Source: Aphanomyces cochlioides (lineage: Eukaryota; Oomycota; Saprolegniomycetes; Saprolegniales; Verrucalvaceae). From it: a stretch of DNA of 64,000 nt. How positions within the stretch are numbered: the stretch's first letter is position 1; every line of letters starts with the position of its first letter. The stretch lies in assembly GCA_019828595.1 (NCBI GenBank), contig JAHQRK010000008.1, positions 2,294,001-2,358,000 of the forward strand, in the 5' to 3' direction. Under the pieces are notes generated by a model that did not search any database, had not been told where the DNA came from, and was given only the letters and a program-made list of their open reading frames with translations. Shown one piece after another: positions 55,795 through 64,000 of this stretch. The position numbers were made by a program, and so were the translations under genes.

Positions 55795-57044
55795 ATGCTC
55801 CCATTGTTTTGTGTCGTTGTCGGCGAGGGAAGGCCCTTCGCAGTCAAGATTGATGCTTACAAGGTTGTGGGGCTTCTTATGGACAAGATCTTGGAAAAGA
55901 AATCGAAATCAATTCATTGCGATGCTAACAAGTTGAACCTTTATGTTGCGAAGACTCCGGACGGCACGTGGTTGGATATCAATGCGGCTAAGGCTGTGGC
56001 GCTTGACGAACATGGACAGCTCAAACACTACGACAAGATGGATCCACTCGAGTCTGTCAACCACTACTTCAATTCCACTGACCTTGCGGAAGAGCGTATC
56101 CACGTCTTGGTGGTGGTCCCAGACAGACAGTTTGGGTCTTGTAAGCTGTCAAACGAAGAGATCGGTGATATTGTTGAAGAAAGATTGAAGAAATTCTTTC
56201 AGGAGCGCGACGAGAAAGTGTCGGTGCACTCTTTGTCGGACATGGATTCGGTGATGAAGCAACGACTCCTCCAAATGATGGACTTGAAGGTCGCAGTCCT
56301 TGGAATGGTGGAACCACGTGATACGTCGATCCCAGGTTATCCCTGGATGGAACAGAATTCAGAGAACCCTGAAGACCAGAGAGCTCAATACATGACGTAT
56401 TTGGAAACGCACCTGACGACGCTGTTGGATAAGTTTTCATTGCAGGATATTGCAAGCGAGAAATCCATTCTTGACACGAAGGATCCGCGACTTCCATTTT
56501 TACTGAAAGGCACTGCGGATGTATTCCTTGTCCTCAAATCCATTTCTACTGATATGGTCCCATTGTCTGGACTTAGTCTCGTGATGAACGTCAAGAAGAA
56601 AGCGAGAGAAAACATGTGAATCAAGCAATTGGTCAGCTTGTGTGTGCGAGCATCATGGCCCCACTCGACTGTTATCCGATGAGATTGTTGACTGATTTGA
56701 ACGGCGTTTGGCTTTTCACATATTTCACCGACAAGAATGTGCTGACCCATGTTGAGTTCCATTACCCAAAGAATGCAATCGATTTCATCAAGGCGACTAT
56801 CGTGGATCCACCGGAGGGTGCTATCCTGCCTCTGCCGTACTTGGCAGTGCCTTTCAAGAAAATGAGAATGGATGACTTTTTACCCCGGCCAGTTGATGGC
56901 CATGCCGCAGCAATGATGGAGAACTTTGAGCTGATGGCTGACGAGTTGGAACCCGAGTTTCTTATGGCGAGACGGATGGAGTATGCCATGCACTTGGTGC
57001 AGTCAATTCCGATGTTTGCATGTATGGATATGCATAGCATTTGA
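55795..57044 (+). pseudogene. Crinkler (CRN) 3, 1-nt deletion
   Basis: ATG at 55795 aligns with the other CRN starts; a second in-frame ATG lies at 55786. LNLYVAK and HVLVVVP are present. The frame is lost by one missing base near 56603 (AAG-CGAG against AAGTCGAG in CRN4), producing a stop at about 56617. The remaining 143 codons continue in the next frame to 57044. In the nuclease-like core the Glu position is Asn (VMNVKKK). Otherwise full length and close to CRN1. Confidence 0.9.
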
Positions 57045-57170
57045 TAGCTATGAACTCTATGGTTTTAGCTTCAAGTGATTGATAAAGCACATTTGGTTTC
57101 ATTGAATAGCGACGTCACTACCGCTCGTTCAGCTCTCGTTCGTGCAGTTCACCATGACGGCAAGGTTCAT

Positions 57171-57530
57171 TAAATTTACGTTCCAACGAAATGGTACCGC
57201 AACTTGGTGGCAATCATCTCAGTCTTCATGAAATTCTTAGGCTTCGATGATTCATCGTCGAGCAGCCCATTCTCGACAACCAGAGGTCCACTTCGAGTGA
57301 GTACGCCATGAATCGCCTCTCGTCTATCTGCCAAGTCAACAATGTCTATCTCAACAAGTACATTCGTGGGTGGCGACGCCAGAGCCCCACATCCGTCAAA
57401 CCAACCAAGTCTCTCACTTGACGAAATGAGGAAACACCATGGAAGTCCATGAAGACGAATGTTGGGCAGAGATGGGAGCGATTCAACCAGTGCTAACCAA
57501 AAAGCTCGATGACAACCATCGCATCCAGGA
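57171..57530 (-). pseudogene. LADRR-AIHG coding remnant, minus strand
   Basis: An uninterrupted minus-strand frame of about 115 codons without ATG: GCHRAFWLALVESLPSLPNI, GLPWCFLISSSERLGWFDGC, VLVEIDIVDLADRREAIHGV, SSKPKNFMKTEMIATKLRYH, stop. It shares the LADRR-AIHG and SSKxK blocks with 12.8 and 42.8 kb. The composition looks like a real globular protein exon. Family unknown. It is divergent from CRN4 and convergent with CRN3. Confidence 0.5.
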
Positions 57531-57633
57531 CAGAGAATTTACACAACTGTCAGTCGTCGTCACATTTTCTACTGCACTATCACAGGTTTCTAGAAATCGA
57601 AAGTGATGGAACGATCAACGTCCATTTCCAAAT

Positions 57634-58775
57634 ATGCTCCAACTGTCGTGTGTCGTTGTTGGCGAATGAAGACCTTTCACTATCAAGATTGATGCTTCCG
57701 AGCCTGTCGATGGTCTCAAGAAGATGATCAAGGAGGAAAAGTCAAATACAATTCGATGCGTGGCTGATGAGCTCCAACTTTATCTGGCGTTGAAGGACGA
57801 TGCATGGTTGTCCAATGTCGATCTTGACTTGGAAGGCCTTGCCCAACCCGTTGAAGGAAACACAGTCTTGTCGATGCAACGTGGAGACTTGGCAAATACT
57901 TTCATGATGACAATCCACCGAAGGAGAGGCAAATTCATATTTTGGTGGTGCCTCCACGCAAGATGCCCGCAACTCGTGACTGGTTCATCGAAAAGCTTGG
58001 TGACATTGTGGAATCAAGTGTGAGGAAAGCCTTGAAGGAGCGCCACGAGAAAGCGTTGTCAGACTTGAATTCGGTGCAGAAGCGTCGAATTCTCAACAAG
58101 ATGGCCTTGAAGGTCACAGTCCATGGAATGGAGGAACCACGTGATACATCGATCCCAGGTTATCCGTGGATTGAACAGTATTCCGAGAGCCAGGAAGGCC
58201 CGAGAGCTCAATACATGACGCATTTGGAAACGCACCTGACGACGCTGTTGGATAAGTTTACGTTGGTGGACATTGCGAACAATGAATCCGTTCTCGACAC
58301 TGTGGATCCGCGACTTCCATTTCTACTGAAAGGCACTGCGGATGTATTGCTCGTCGTCAAATCCAAGGCGACAGATAGGATCCTGTTGTCTGGGCTTTGC
58401 CTCGTGATGAACGTCAAGAAGAAAGTCGAGAGAAAACATGTGAATCAAGCAATTGGTCAGCTTGTGTGTGCGAGCATCAAGGCCCCACTCGACTGTTACC
58501 CGATGAGTTTGTTGACTGATTTGAACGGCGTTTGGCTTTTCACATATTTCAGCGACAAGAATGTGCTGACCCATGTTGAGTTCCATTACCCAAAGAATGC
58601 AATCGATTTCATCAAGGCGACTATCGTGGATCCACCGGAGGGTGCTAAACTCCCTCTGCCATACTTGCCTGTGCCTTTCAAGAAAATGAGGGTGGATGAC
58701 TTTTTACCCCGGCCAGTTGATGGATACACCGCAGACATGATGTTGTACTTCAAGCTCATGGATGAAGAGATGTAA
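57634..58775 (+). pseudogene. Crinkler (CRN) 4, nonsense plus frameshift
   Basis: ATG at 57634 after CCATTTCCAAAT. Codon 12 is TGA (57667-57669) where CRN3 has Gly. LQLYLALK, the Aphanomyces-type form of the LFLAK motif, is present. A frame change near 57885 precedes HILVVPP. From there the frame is open to 58775. The nuclease-like core has Asn in place of Glu (VMNVKKK). The C-terminus is about 25 residues shorter than in CRN1. Confidence 0.9.
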
Positions 58776-58864
58776 CCCGAGCACATTTCGTTTCATTGAC
58801 TGGCGCCGTCACTGCTGCTCGTAATGCTATATCATTAACGATCAAAAAAACATGTTTGACTCAC

Positions 58865-60460
58865 TTATTGCACATTGGCAAAGTTGGCATATACAGAGGG
58901 TTCTTCGCCATCATCTTCCTCTTCTTCCTCCTCTTCGTCTTCCGTGTCTTCATGGCCATACATTTCCCGCATTTCAACCACGTTCTGTGGCGTATGCTCG
59001 ACAAATCGCTGAAACATGCGCGTTTCGCCACACGTTTCCCCAAAGACGAGGCGACTCATCGCATACGCTTGCTCATAATACGATTTGGCAAGCTCAATGT
59101 CTTCCATCAAAATGCAAGTTTGGGCCATGTGATTCAAGAAATGAATCTTTTGAGCATGGGGGTAATCCACAACGTAATTCAAACTGGCCAAAAGACCCTT
59201 GTATACCTACAGACAATCACATCAGAACTCGAGTTAAAAAGATTTCGTACCTCCAAGCCTTGATCAAGTGGCATGTCTTCATCCACTGCTTCGTCCATGA
59301 AGTTAATAAAGGTGCGGTAGAAAATGTAATGGTGTCGGTGGAGTGGCGACGCGGCAATAACATTTTCCAATTCGGCGCGTGTGTAGATAATTAATTCGTT
59401 CATCAAACGAATTTCTTCCTTGGACACGGCATCAATGGCTTCGTTGTCCCACGTTGCACCGCATGTCGTGCAGGCAAAGACATCACCCGTTGGGTGAACA
59501 ATGCCGTCAGTGCAGCTTTCGTTCTTGCACTTAAAAGCACCTAAGGAATAAATTTATGAGGAAAATGAACCGAACAAGATCCGTACGGGATTTGTCGGGC
59601 GAAAGACCGAGGCACAGATCGCAACTACAGGTCAAATGCATGCTTTCCAACACTTCAGCACGGTCGGTGCGCGAAGAGTAATACAGGTTGAAGAAGTCGA
59701 CCGTCACAACTTCACCAGCGGCAATGGGTTTAACAGCAGTCACCCACAACGCATCTTCGGCATCCGTGAAGCTAGCGTTGGGGATGCAGCTGTGCTGAAG
59801 GCTCGAGACATACAGGAAAAGACCCGTGCTGTTGATCTACAGTCAAGGTAAATTCAAGAATATCATGATAAATCGCATACCTCTTCAAGAGGAATACAGT
59901 AGCGGTCTAACACACCAATCAACTGTGCAACTTGGTCGTCCGAGAGTCCAGGTGGCACAACGGCAGGATGCGCTTCACGAAGACCGACTGCAGCCGTCAT
60001 GTAGGATTCGTCTTGATGAATTGGCAACGTCAACAATTCATTCAAGCTTGTGGAGTCCATTTCGTACGTGTGGAACAATTTGCACAAGTGTTTGCGCACT
60101 TCCGCGGACGGCGGTTCTTCCATCGTATTCCAAAATTCATTGATTTCACCCCATTCTTCGACAGCCGCTGCACTCATCTATACATCGTGGGTAAGATCAA
60201 TCGAGGGAATATGACCATACTTCTTCTTGTTCGTCGTCTTCCAAATTGGCGACTTTTTCGCATCCCGGGCACGTACTGTCTTGGCATTCTTCTTCATGCT
60301 CGCCTTCCAACTCGATCGGGCCGACGGACGTCACAAAAGCTGATTCATAGAAGATGACTTGGCCAACACTGATGTCTTCTGTCGCAGTGAGCGGCTTGGA
60401 CAAGTCGTACGTGATCGGAGCTTCAGGGATCGTCGATGCGTCAGTTGGGAGCAAACTCAT
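58865..60460 (-). CDS. SMYD-like SET-domain protein, copy B (intact)
   Basis: Five exons on the minus strand (60221-60460, 59881-60177, 59587-59836, 59251-59540, 58865-59206) give 472 residues; introns are 43-46 bp with GTATG/GTACG donors. It aligns with copy A throughout. SET motif QHSCIPN (residues 193-198), AAGEVVTVDF, CSCDLC and a CKNESC...CTTC cysteine group are visible; the C-terminus is a strongly acidic run (EDEEEEEEEDDGEE). Exons 3-5 match copy A's exons 2-4 in phase, and two of them in near-exact length. Exon 1/2 is split by an intron absent from copy A. A protein-lysine methyltransferase role is inferred from family; substrate unknown. Confidence 0.88.
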
Positions 60461-61793
60461 CGTACCTCAAAAATGAAAATGGATGGCTTTTCCAAAATAA
60501 ATTTCAAAAATAAATACTTTATTCATTCTTACAGGTAAACTGGAGAAAAATAACCCCTGCACCCCCACAGTTTATTCCCAGTGACACCAAGTTTTATCCA
60601 CCATGTGTAGCGCCAAACCTCCAGGAGGTTGAATATTCGTCTCCATCGACTTGTTGCATAAATCACCGATTAGAAAGTCATTAAAGCCTGGGCAATGCTA
60701 TTGATTCGAGATGCATTTGACGTGCAAACGACACGAAAGCCCGCTGTCATGGTGTCGCATACGAGAGACTTTCTGTGACCAATGCAGTCGTCGATACAAA
60801 TTGCCTGTTGTTGAGAATGATTAACTAACACACAGAGGGTTTCTCGCTGCTGTTTATTGACAAAACAATTTTGGCTACATGTTGTAAGCTGTTGCTCTGT
60901 GTACAAGACCTGGCGTTTTACCACCGTGGTAAAGACTTTGGAGAAATAATCGACACCTTACACACCCAAAGCGGCCTGGTACATGTACACTTCAAATTGA
61001 GTTTTATTTGACACAAATTCAATGCCAACCCCTTGAGGAGGATTCTCGTTGAGAGAAGGGGCTCATACTGCACTATTGCTGTACAAAACAGGATGCATGA
61101 GGAGAAGTGTACCATGTCGTGGTAACTAAATATCCCACCCCACTTTTTAAATATGTCTACACCTTATACTTGGAATTTGTATACCCGAATTGTTGACAAC
61201 AGAGTTACATTAGTACTATTAGTGAGCGAGTCTTTCTGAGCTTTAGCCAACAACTTTCCTGCGAATACACAAGCGTCTCCTCGGCGAAATAGCGTAAATC
61301 GACATAGATCCATAGAAAATAGTCATTCAAGGTGGAAAACAAGACTCTTGCGCCAAGCTGCCGTCTCAATCAACCGAAATGTCCACTTGGACACAGGAAA
61401 GGAGTCGTGGCCAATCAATTTCCAGTGATCTTTGTGTCGCTGAAAATTAAAAAGAGGTTTGGCCAATCAAAATCCACTTGTTGGTTTGTCAATACATTTC
61501 AATATTGGCCAATAGAATTTTGTGTGAACACCCAGCGCACATTGAATTACAACTCTTTTTACCATTATTATCCAATGAATTTATTCAATGCAAAGCCAAT
61601 CAGTACAGAGAAACTCGTTAATCTACCAATCAAACATTGTGCGAACACCCACCGCGCCCTTGAATTACAACTTCCCGTATCCAACAGTCCTTTAAGTCAC
61701 AAACCATTTTGCTTGTGACCCAACAAATGGACGCCACTGAAAATCAAGTAAAGGTCATTCCACTGATCCTTCTTGACGAACATGGATTCTATA
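60461..61793. other. Intergenic region with direct repeats
   Basis: No confident gene. A Cys-rich minus-strand frame (60670-60924) lacks an ATG. Two imperfect direct repeats of about 45 bp (GTGNGAACACCCANCGCGC...TTGAATTACAACT) lie at about 61521-61556 and 61637-61672. Confidence 0.4.
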
Positions 61794-61913
61794 ATTGTAC
61801 CAAGTGCGTTGCACAGTACAAGAAGGACAACTCAGATCGTCGTTGAAAGAACAAAAATCATTAAGGCTGATGGTGAGATTCTTACTACGTACAGAAGAGG
61901 CTACAGACTTTAA
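61794..61913 (+). pseudogene. SET-domain C-terminal remnant
   Basis: Plus-strand frame ...RRTTQIVVERTKIIK, ADGEILTTYRRGYRL, stop. It matches the end of SET domains (compare VKAGEELFTTYGRSYRM at the window's right end). It lies just beyond the 3' end of the MULE gene, in the opposite orientation to the other SET piece. Upstream the frame is soon lost. Confidence 0.55.
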
Positions 61914-61980
61914 TGAGGTGAACATGCAAACATGTAAAACATATCATACATTGCAAATGCATTACTTATTGAGTATAAAT

Positions 61981-63723
61981 CTAATTGTATGGATGAAAAC
62001 GCATGGGTGGAAATCGAAATGTGTTTTGAGTTGTGCGAATTTGGGAAGAAATAGATGGCAAGGTCTGTCTTGGTATTTGTTCCGCTTCACTGTGTTCAAA
62101 GGATGAGGGCATACGACGTGTTCCACGAGGTCCTCGACCTCGTCTGTGAGATGAAAAATTGCGTCCACTTCGAGCTACCTCCGCGCGTCTCTGAGCAGTA
62201 GTCTGTGGGTCAAGTGCTTGTACAGGAGTTGGTGCTGGGGCTGCGGAGCGATTGATCCACCAATGCGGATGAAAGTCTTCTGGTCGCAACATGGTTTGAG
62301 ATCTTCGTAAGGCATGAAGTTTATGTACGCAAGGTAAGCCAGTTGTACGAGTGTAGACCCCGGTGCAAGGACGCATCGAAACCATTGACAACTGCGCGCG
62401 ACATTGCAATAGGGCATAAGTATGAATAACTGTCCGCATGACATCAAACATTGGTTTCATCAAGTCAATTCGTTGCTTCATTTTGGAGTCTGACAGCGCT
62501 TCTCTGTATTCTTGAATCGAGATTCTCCACCAACCCTCAAGTTTTTTGTATATGGCAAGCATATCGATTTCGGAAGAATTAAGCCATCTCTTGAAACTTC
62601 GATGATATCCTTCGACACGAGATGTTGCTTGTAAACCAAAATGGACAACTTGGTTAGTCCATACTCGAACGATGCGTTTTTTCCAATGGTGTAGCCATGT
62701 TTGGTCAATATAATCAGCCTCTTCTTCTGAAATAGCACGCAAACGTTGCCGACATGACTCGTATTCAGTCTCCGATGTCGCTCGAACAAGTTCGTGAAAT
62801 ACAGTACAGAACGCACGATGCTGGGGAGAGTCAACAAACGTTGCACTTTGTGACAAGGAACTGGTAGGTTGGGCAATCTTTTGAAATGCCAGTCGTGCAT
62901 GAGTCTCAACAGCCTTAATAACATGCCATAAGCAAAGAAGCACGGGAACATTCGGAAATATTTCTTCAAGGGCATTCAGTAGGGCCAAATCTCGATCAAC
63001 AAGAAAAGTGTTTGGCGCCATAATCGATCGGACATTCAAGCACTCTCTCAAACTTTCGAGAGCCCAAAGGTAATCGTTTGTGCTTTCGCCAGCCATGAAA
63101 CAATGAGCCAAATGCAATGTTGTGTTCATTCCACTCACACCAATGATGTTCAATAAAGGTATGCCAAACTTGTTGCTTTTGTAGGTGCAATCCGTCAAAA
63201 TGACATCAGAGTTGTCTTCAAATATATCCAGAATCTGATCATTCGAAAAAAACAGGTGTGATATTCTCCCCTGAGGGTCAAGACGATGTCGAACAAAAAC
63301 CCCATTTTCTTCAAGAAGATTGAGAAGATGTTGTGCTCTTGTAGACGACCCGGTTTCTTCGCGCTCCACTTTCCTCTTCGCATTGTAGATATCGGTCTTT
63401 CTAATCAAAATGTTGGGATTGTTGTCCCGCAGTCGAACCATGGTCTGAGCTGGAGTAATACTGTATTTGCCATCTGAAACAATCGCTTGGACAACATCGG
63501 AGGTCCGATCCATGCGGCAGTGAGCAGCATGAGATGAAGGTTCCCTTGATCTTTCATGGTTGTGACTTCTCTCAGTTCCACGATGTTCAATGCACCACAT
63601 TCCATTTGTCGGCTCACGAACAATGTTTATGCGCATTGGACAGTTGCACCTTTTTGTTGATCTTCCTGGACGGCGTTTTGTTCCAGGTTGTGGCTTTGAA
63701 GGTTTGTACACGCCTATGTACAC
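61981..63723 (-). CDS. Mutator-like (MULE) transposase, one long open frame
   Basis: About 580 codons without interruption. The N-terminus has a zinc-binding FAR1/FLYWCH-like region (STKRCNCPMRI...WCIEHRGTERSHNH). The MULE catalytic domain follows: first Asp in DVILTDCTYKSNKFGIPLL, second in TFLVDRDLALLNAL, CxxH in LLCLWHVIKAVETH and Glu in TSRVEGYHRSFKRW. A SWIM-like CTGV...GLPCVHKLHAL and a basic C-terminal tail complete it. The frame opens with GTG right after a TAA, so the true start is unclear: either an internal ATG (about 63639) or a spliced upstream exon. MULEs cut and paste with 9-11 bp duplications; I could not find the ends in the window. Potentially functional catalytic core. Confidence 0.85.
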   Translation of the reverse strand: MYIGVYKPSKPQPGTKRRPGRSTKRCNCPMRINIVREPTNGMWCIEHRGTERSHNHERSREPSSHAAHCRMDRTSDVVQAIVSDGKYSITPAQTMVRLRDNNPNILIRKTDIYNAKRKVEREETGSSTRAQHLLNLLEENGVFVRHRLDPQGRISHLFFSNDQILDIFEDNSDVILTDCTYKSNKFGIPLLNIIGVSGMNTTLHLAHCFMAGESTNDYLWALESLRECLNVRSIMAPNTFLVDRDLALLNALEEIFPNVPVLLCLWHVIKAVETHARLAFQKIAQPTSSLSQSATFVDSPQHRAFCTVFHELVRATSETEYESCRQRLRAISEEEADYIDQTWLHHWKKRIVRVWTNQVVHFGLQATSRVEGYHRSFKRWLNSSEIDMLAIYKKLEGWWRISIQEYREALSDSKMKQRIDLMKPMFDVMRTVIHTYALLQCRAQLSMVSMRPCTGVYTRTTGLPCVHKLHALRRSQTMLRPEDFHPHWWINRSAAPAPTPVQALDPQTTAQRRAEVARSGRNFSSHRRGRGPRGTRRMPSSFEHSEAEQIPRQTLPSISSQIRTTQNTFRFPPMRFHPYN

Positions 63724-63726
63724 TAT

Positions 63727-64000
63727 TTACATTCTGTAGCTACGACCATACGTGGTGAACAGCTCCTCACCGGCCTTGACACGCTTCGTAACTTTGATTG
63801 CAAGAGTGTTCCCGTCTTGAATATAGTCGCAGTTTTTGTAAACATGCGCTTCTCGATCTGCACGATTGACAAAAGAGCCGACTCCTTTACCATTTTGAAA
63901 CTCTTGGAGGCCATCAATCCAAGCTGGCGTCGCTCCAAAGTCGTATCTAATTGCGTAAGACGGCTCTTGAGGAACTTGAAACACAACTTCTCCATCATAC
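63727..64000 (-). CDS. SET-domain protein C-terminus, partial (runs off the window)
   Basis: Open from the window edge to TAA at 63727-63729. Reads GKGVGSFVNRADREAHVYKN, then CDYIQDGNTLAIKVTKRVK and AGEELFTTYGRSYRM. The N-x-C-x-Y and GEEL..YG blocks are those of a SET domain's second half. It is in the same frame as the MULE gene, separated only by this stop and an ATA codon. Whether it is a host gene or cargo carried by the MULE cannot be decided here. Confidence 0.7.
   Translation of the reverse strand, partial: YDGEVVFQVPQEPSYAIRYDFGATPAWIDGLQEFQNGKGVGSFVNRADREAHVYKNCDYIQDGNTLAIKVTKRVKAGEELFTTYGRSYRM

Noticed and set aside
60670..60924. Cys-rich minus-strand frame as a small secreted protein
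   Set aside because: No ATG, no signal peptide and no splice partner could be shown.
1..64000. CRISPR arrays, bacterial operons, rRNA or tRNA genes
   Set aside because: No spaced short repeats, no Shine-Dalgarno-led gene strings, no cloverleaf or rRNA core sequence; spliced genes show a eukaryotic nuclear region.

Overview
The window looks like a gene-poor, transposon-rich stretch of an oomycete genome, most likely a saprolegnialean close to Aphanomyces. The reasons are four Crinkler (CRN) effector genes or remnants with LxLYLAK / LYLALK and HVLVVVP motifs, very short GT-AG introns (43-57 bp), and several start codons preceded by oomycete initiator-like TCATT(Y) sequences. The genus is an inference; no ribosomal or organellar marker is present.

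Layout. (1) 1-7.1 kb: three paralogous serine carboxypeptidases (peptidase family S10), two on the minus strand and one divergent on the plus strand. All share the same two intron positions, a signal peptide, a Ser-Asp-His triad and a C-terminal membrane anchor. The middle copy has an in-frame TGA in its signal peptide. (2) 7.8-8.9 kb: a six-exon CHIP/STUB1-type co-chaperone ubiquitin ligase (TPR plus U-box). (3) 11.1-12.6 kb: an intact SMYD-like SET-domain gene. (4) 12.9-35.4 kb: nested transposons. They include a hAT split by a mariner, a Ty1/copia element scrambled by inversion whose LTR carries a Harbinger, a MITE carrying a pogo, and a pogo carrying a Merlin that carries an IS630-like element. 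A near-intact Harbinger with a complete transposase ends this stretch. Remnants of CRN genes lie between them and served as insertion targets. (5) 36-58.8 kb: the CRN cluster. It has one intact CRN (39.4 kb), one split by a pogo element (49.9-53.2 kb), and two broken by a 1-nt deletion or by a nonsense codon plus frameshift (55.8 and 57.6 kb). Mixed among them are a 1.8-kb recent duplicate and a third fragment of the SET gene, two decayed copies of an unrecognised gene family, another unrecognised coding remnant, and several MITEs. (6) 58.9-60.5 kb: a second, intact, diverged SMYD-like SET gene with one extra intron. (7) 61.8-64 kb: a Mutator-like (MULE) transposase flanked by SET-domain sequence on both sides; one of these runs off the window.

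The strongest results are insertion histories read at base resolution. Several elements have clear terminal inverted repeats, family-appropriate target-site duplications, and either a restored host reading frame or an uninterrupted paralogous 'empty site' elsewhere in the window. Together they suggest a CRN/SET island that grows by segmental duplication and is eroded by repeated DNA-transposon insertion. Conserved host functions (secreted/anchored proteases, proteostasis ligase, SET methyltransferases) sit at its edges. Exon coordinates are my own splice predictions from paralogue comparison and reading frame; there is no transcript evidence.
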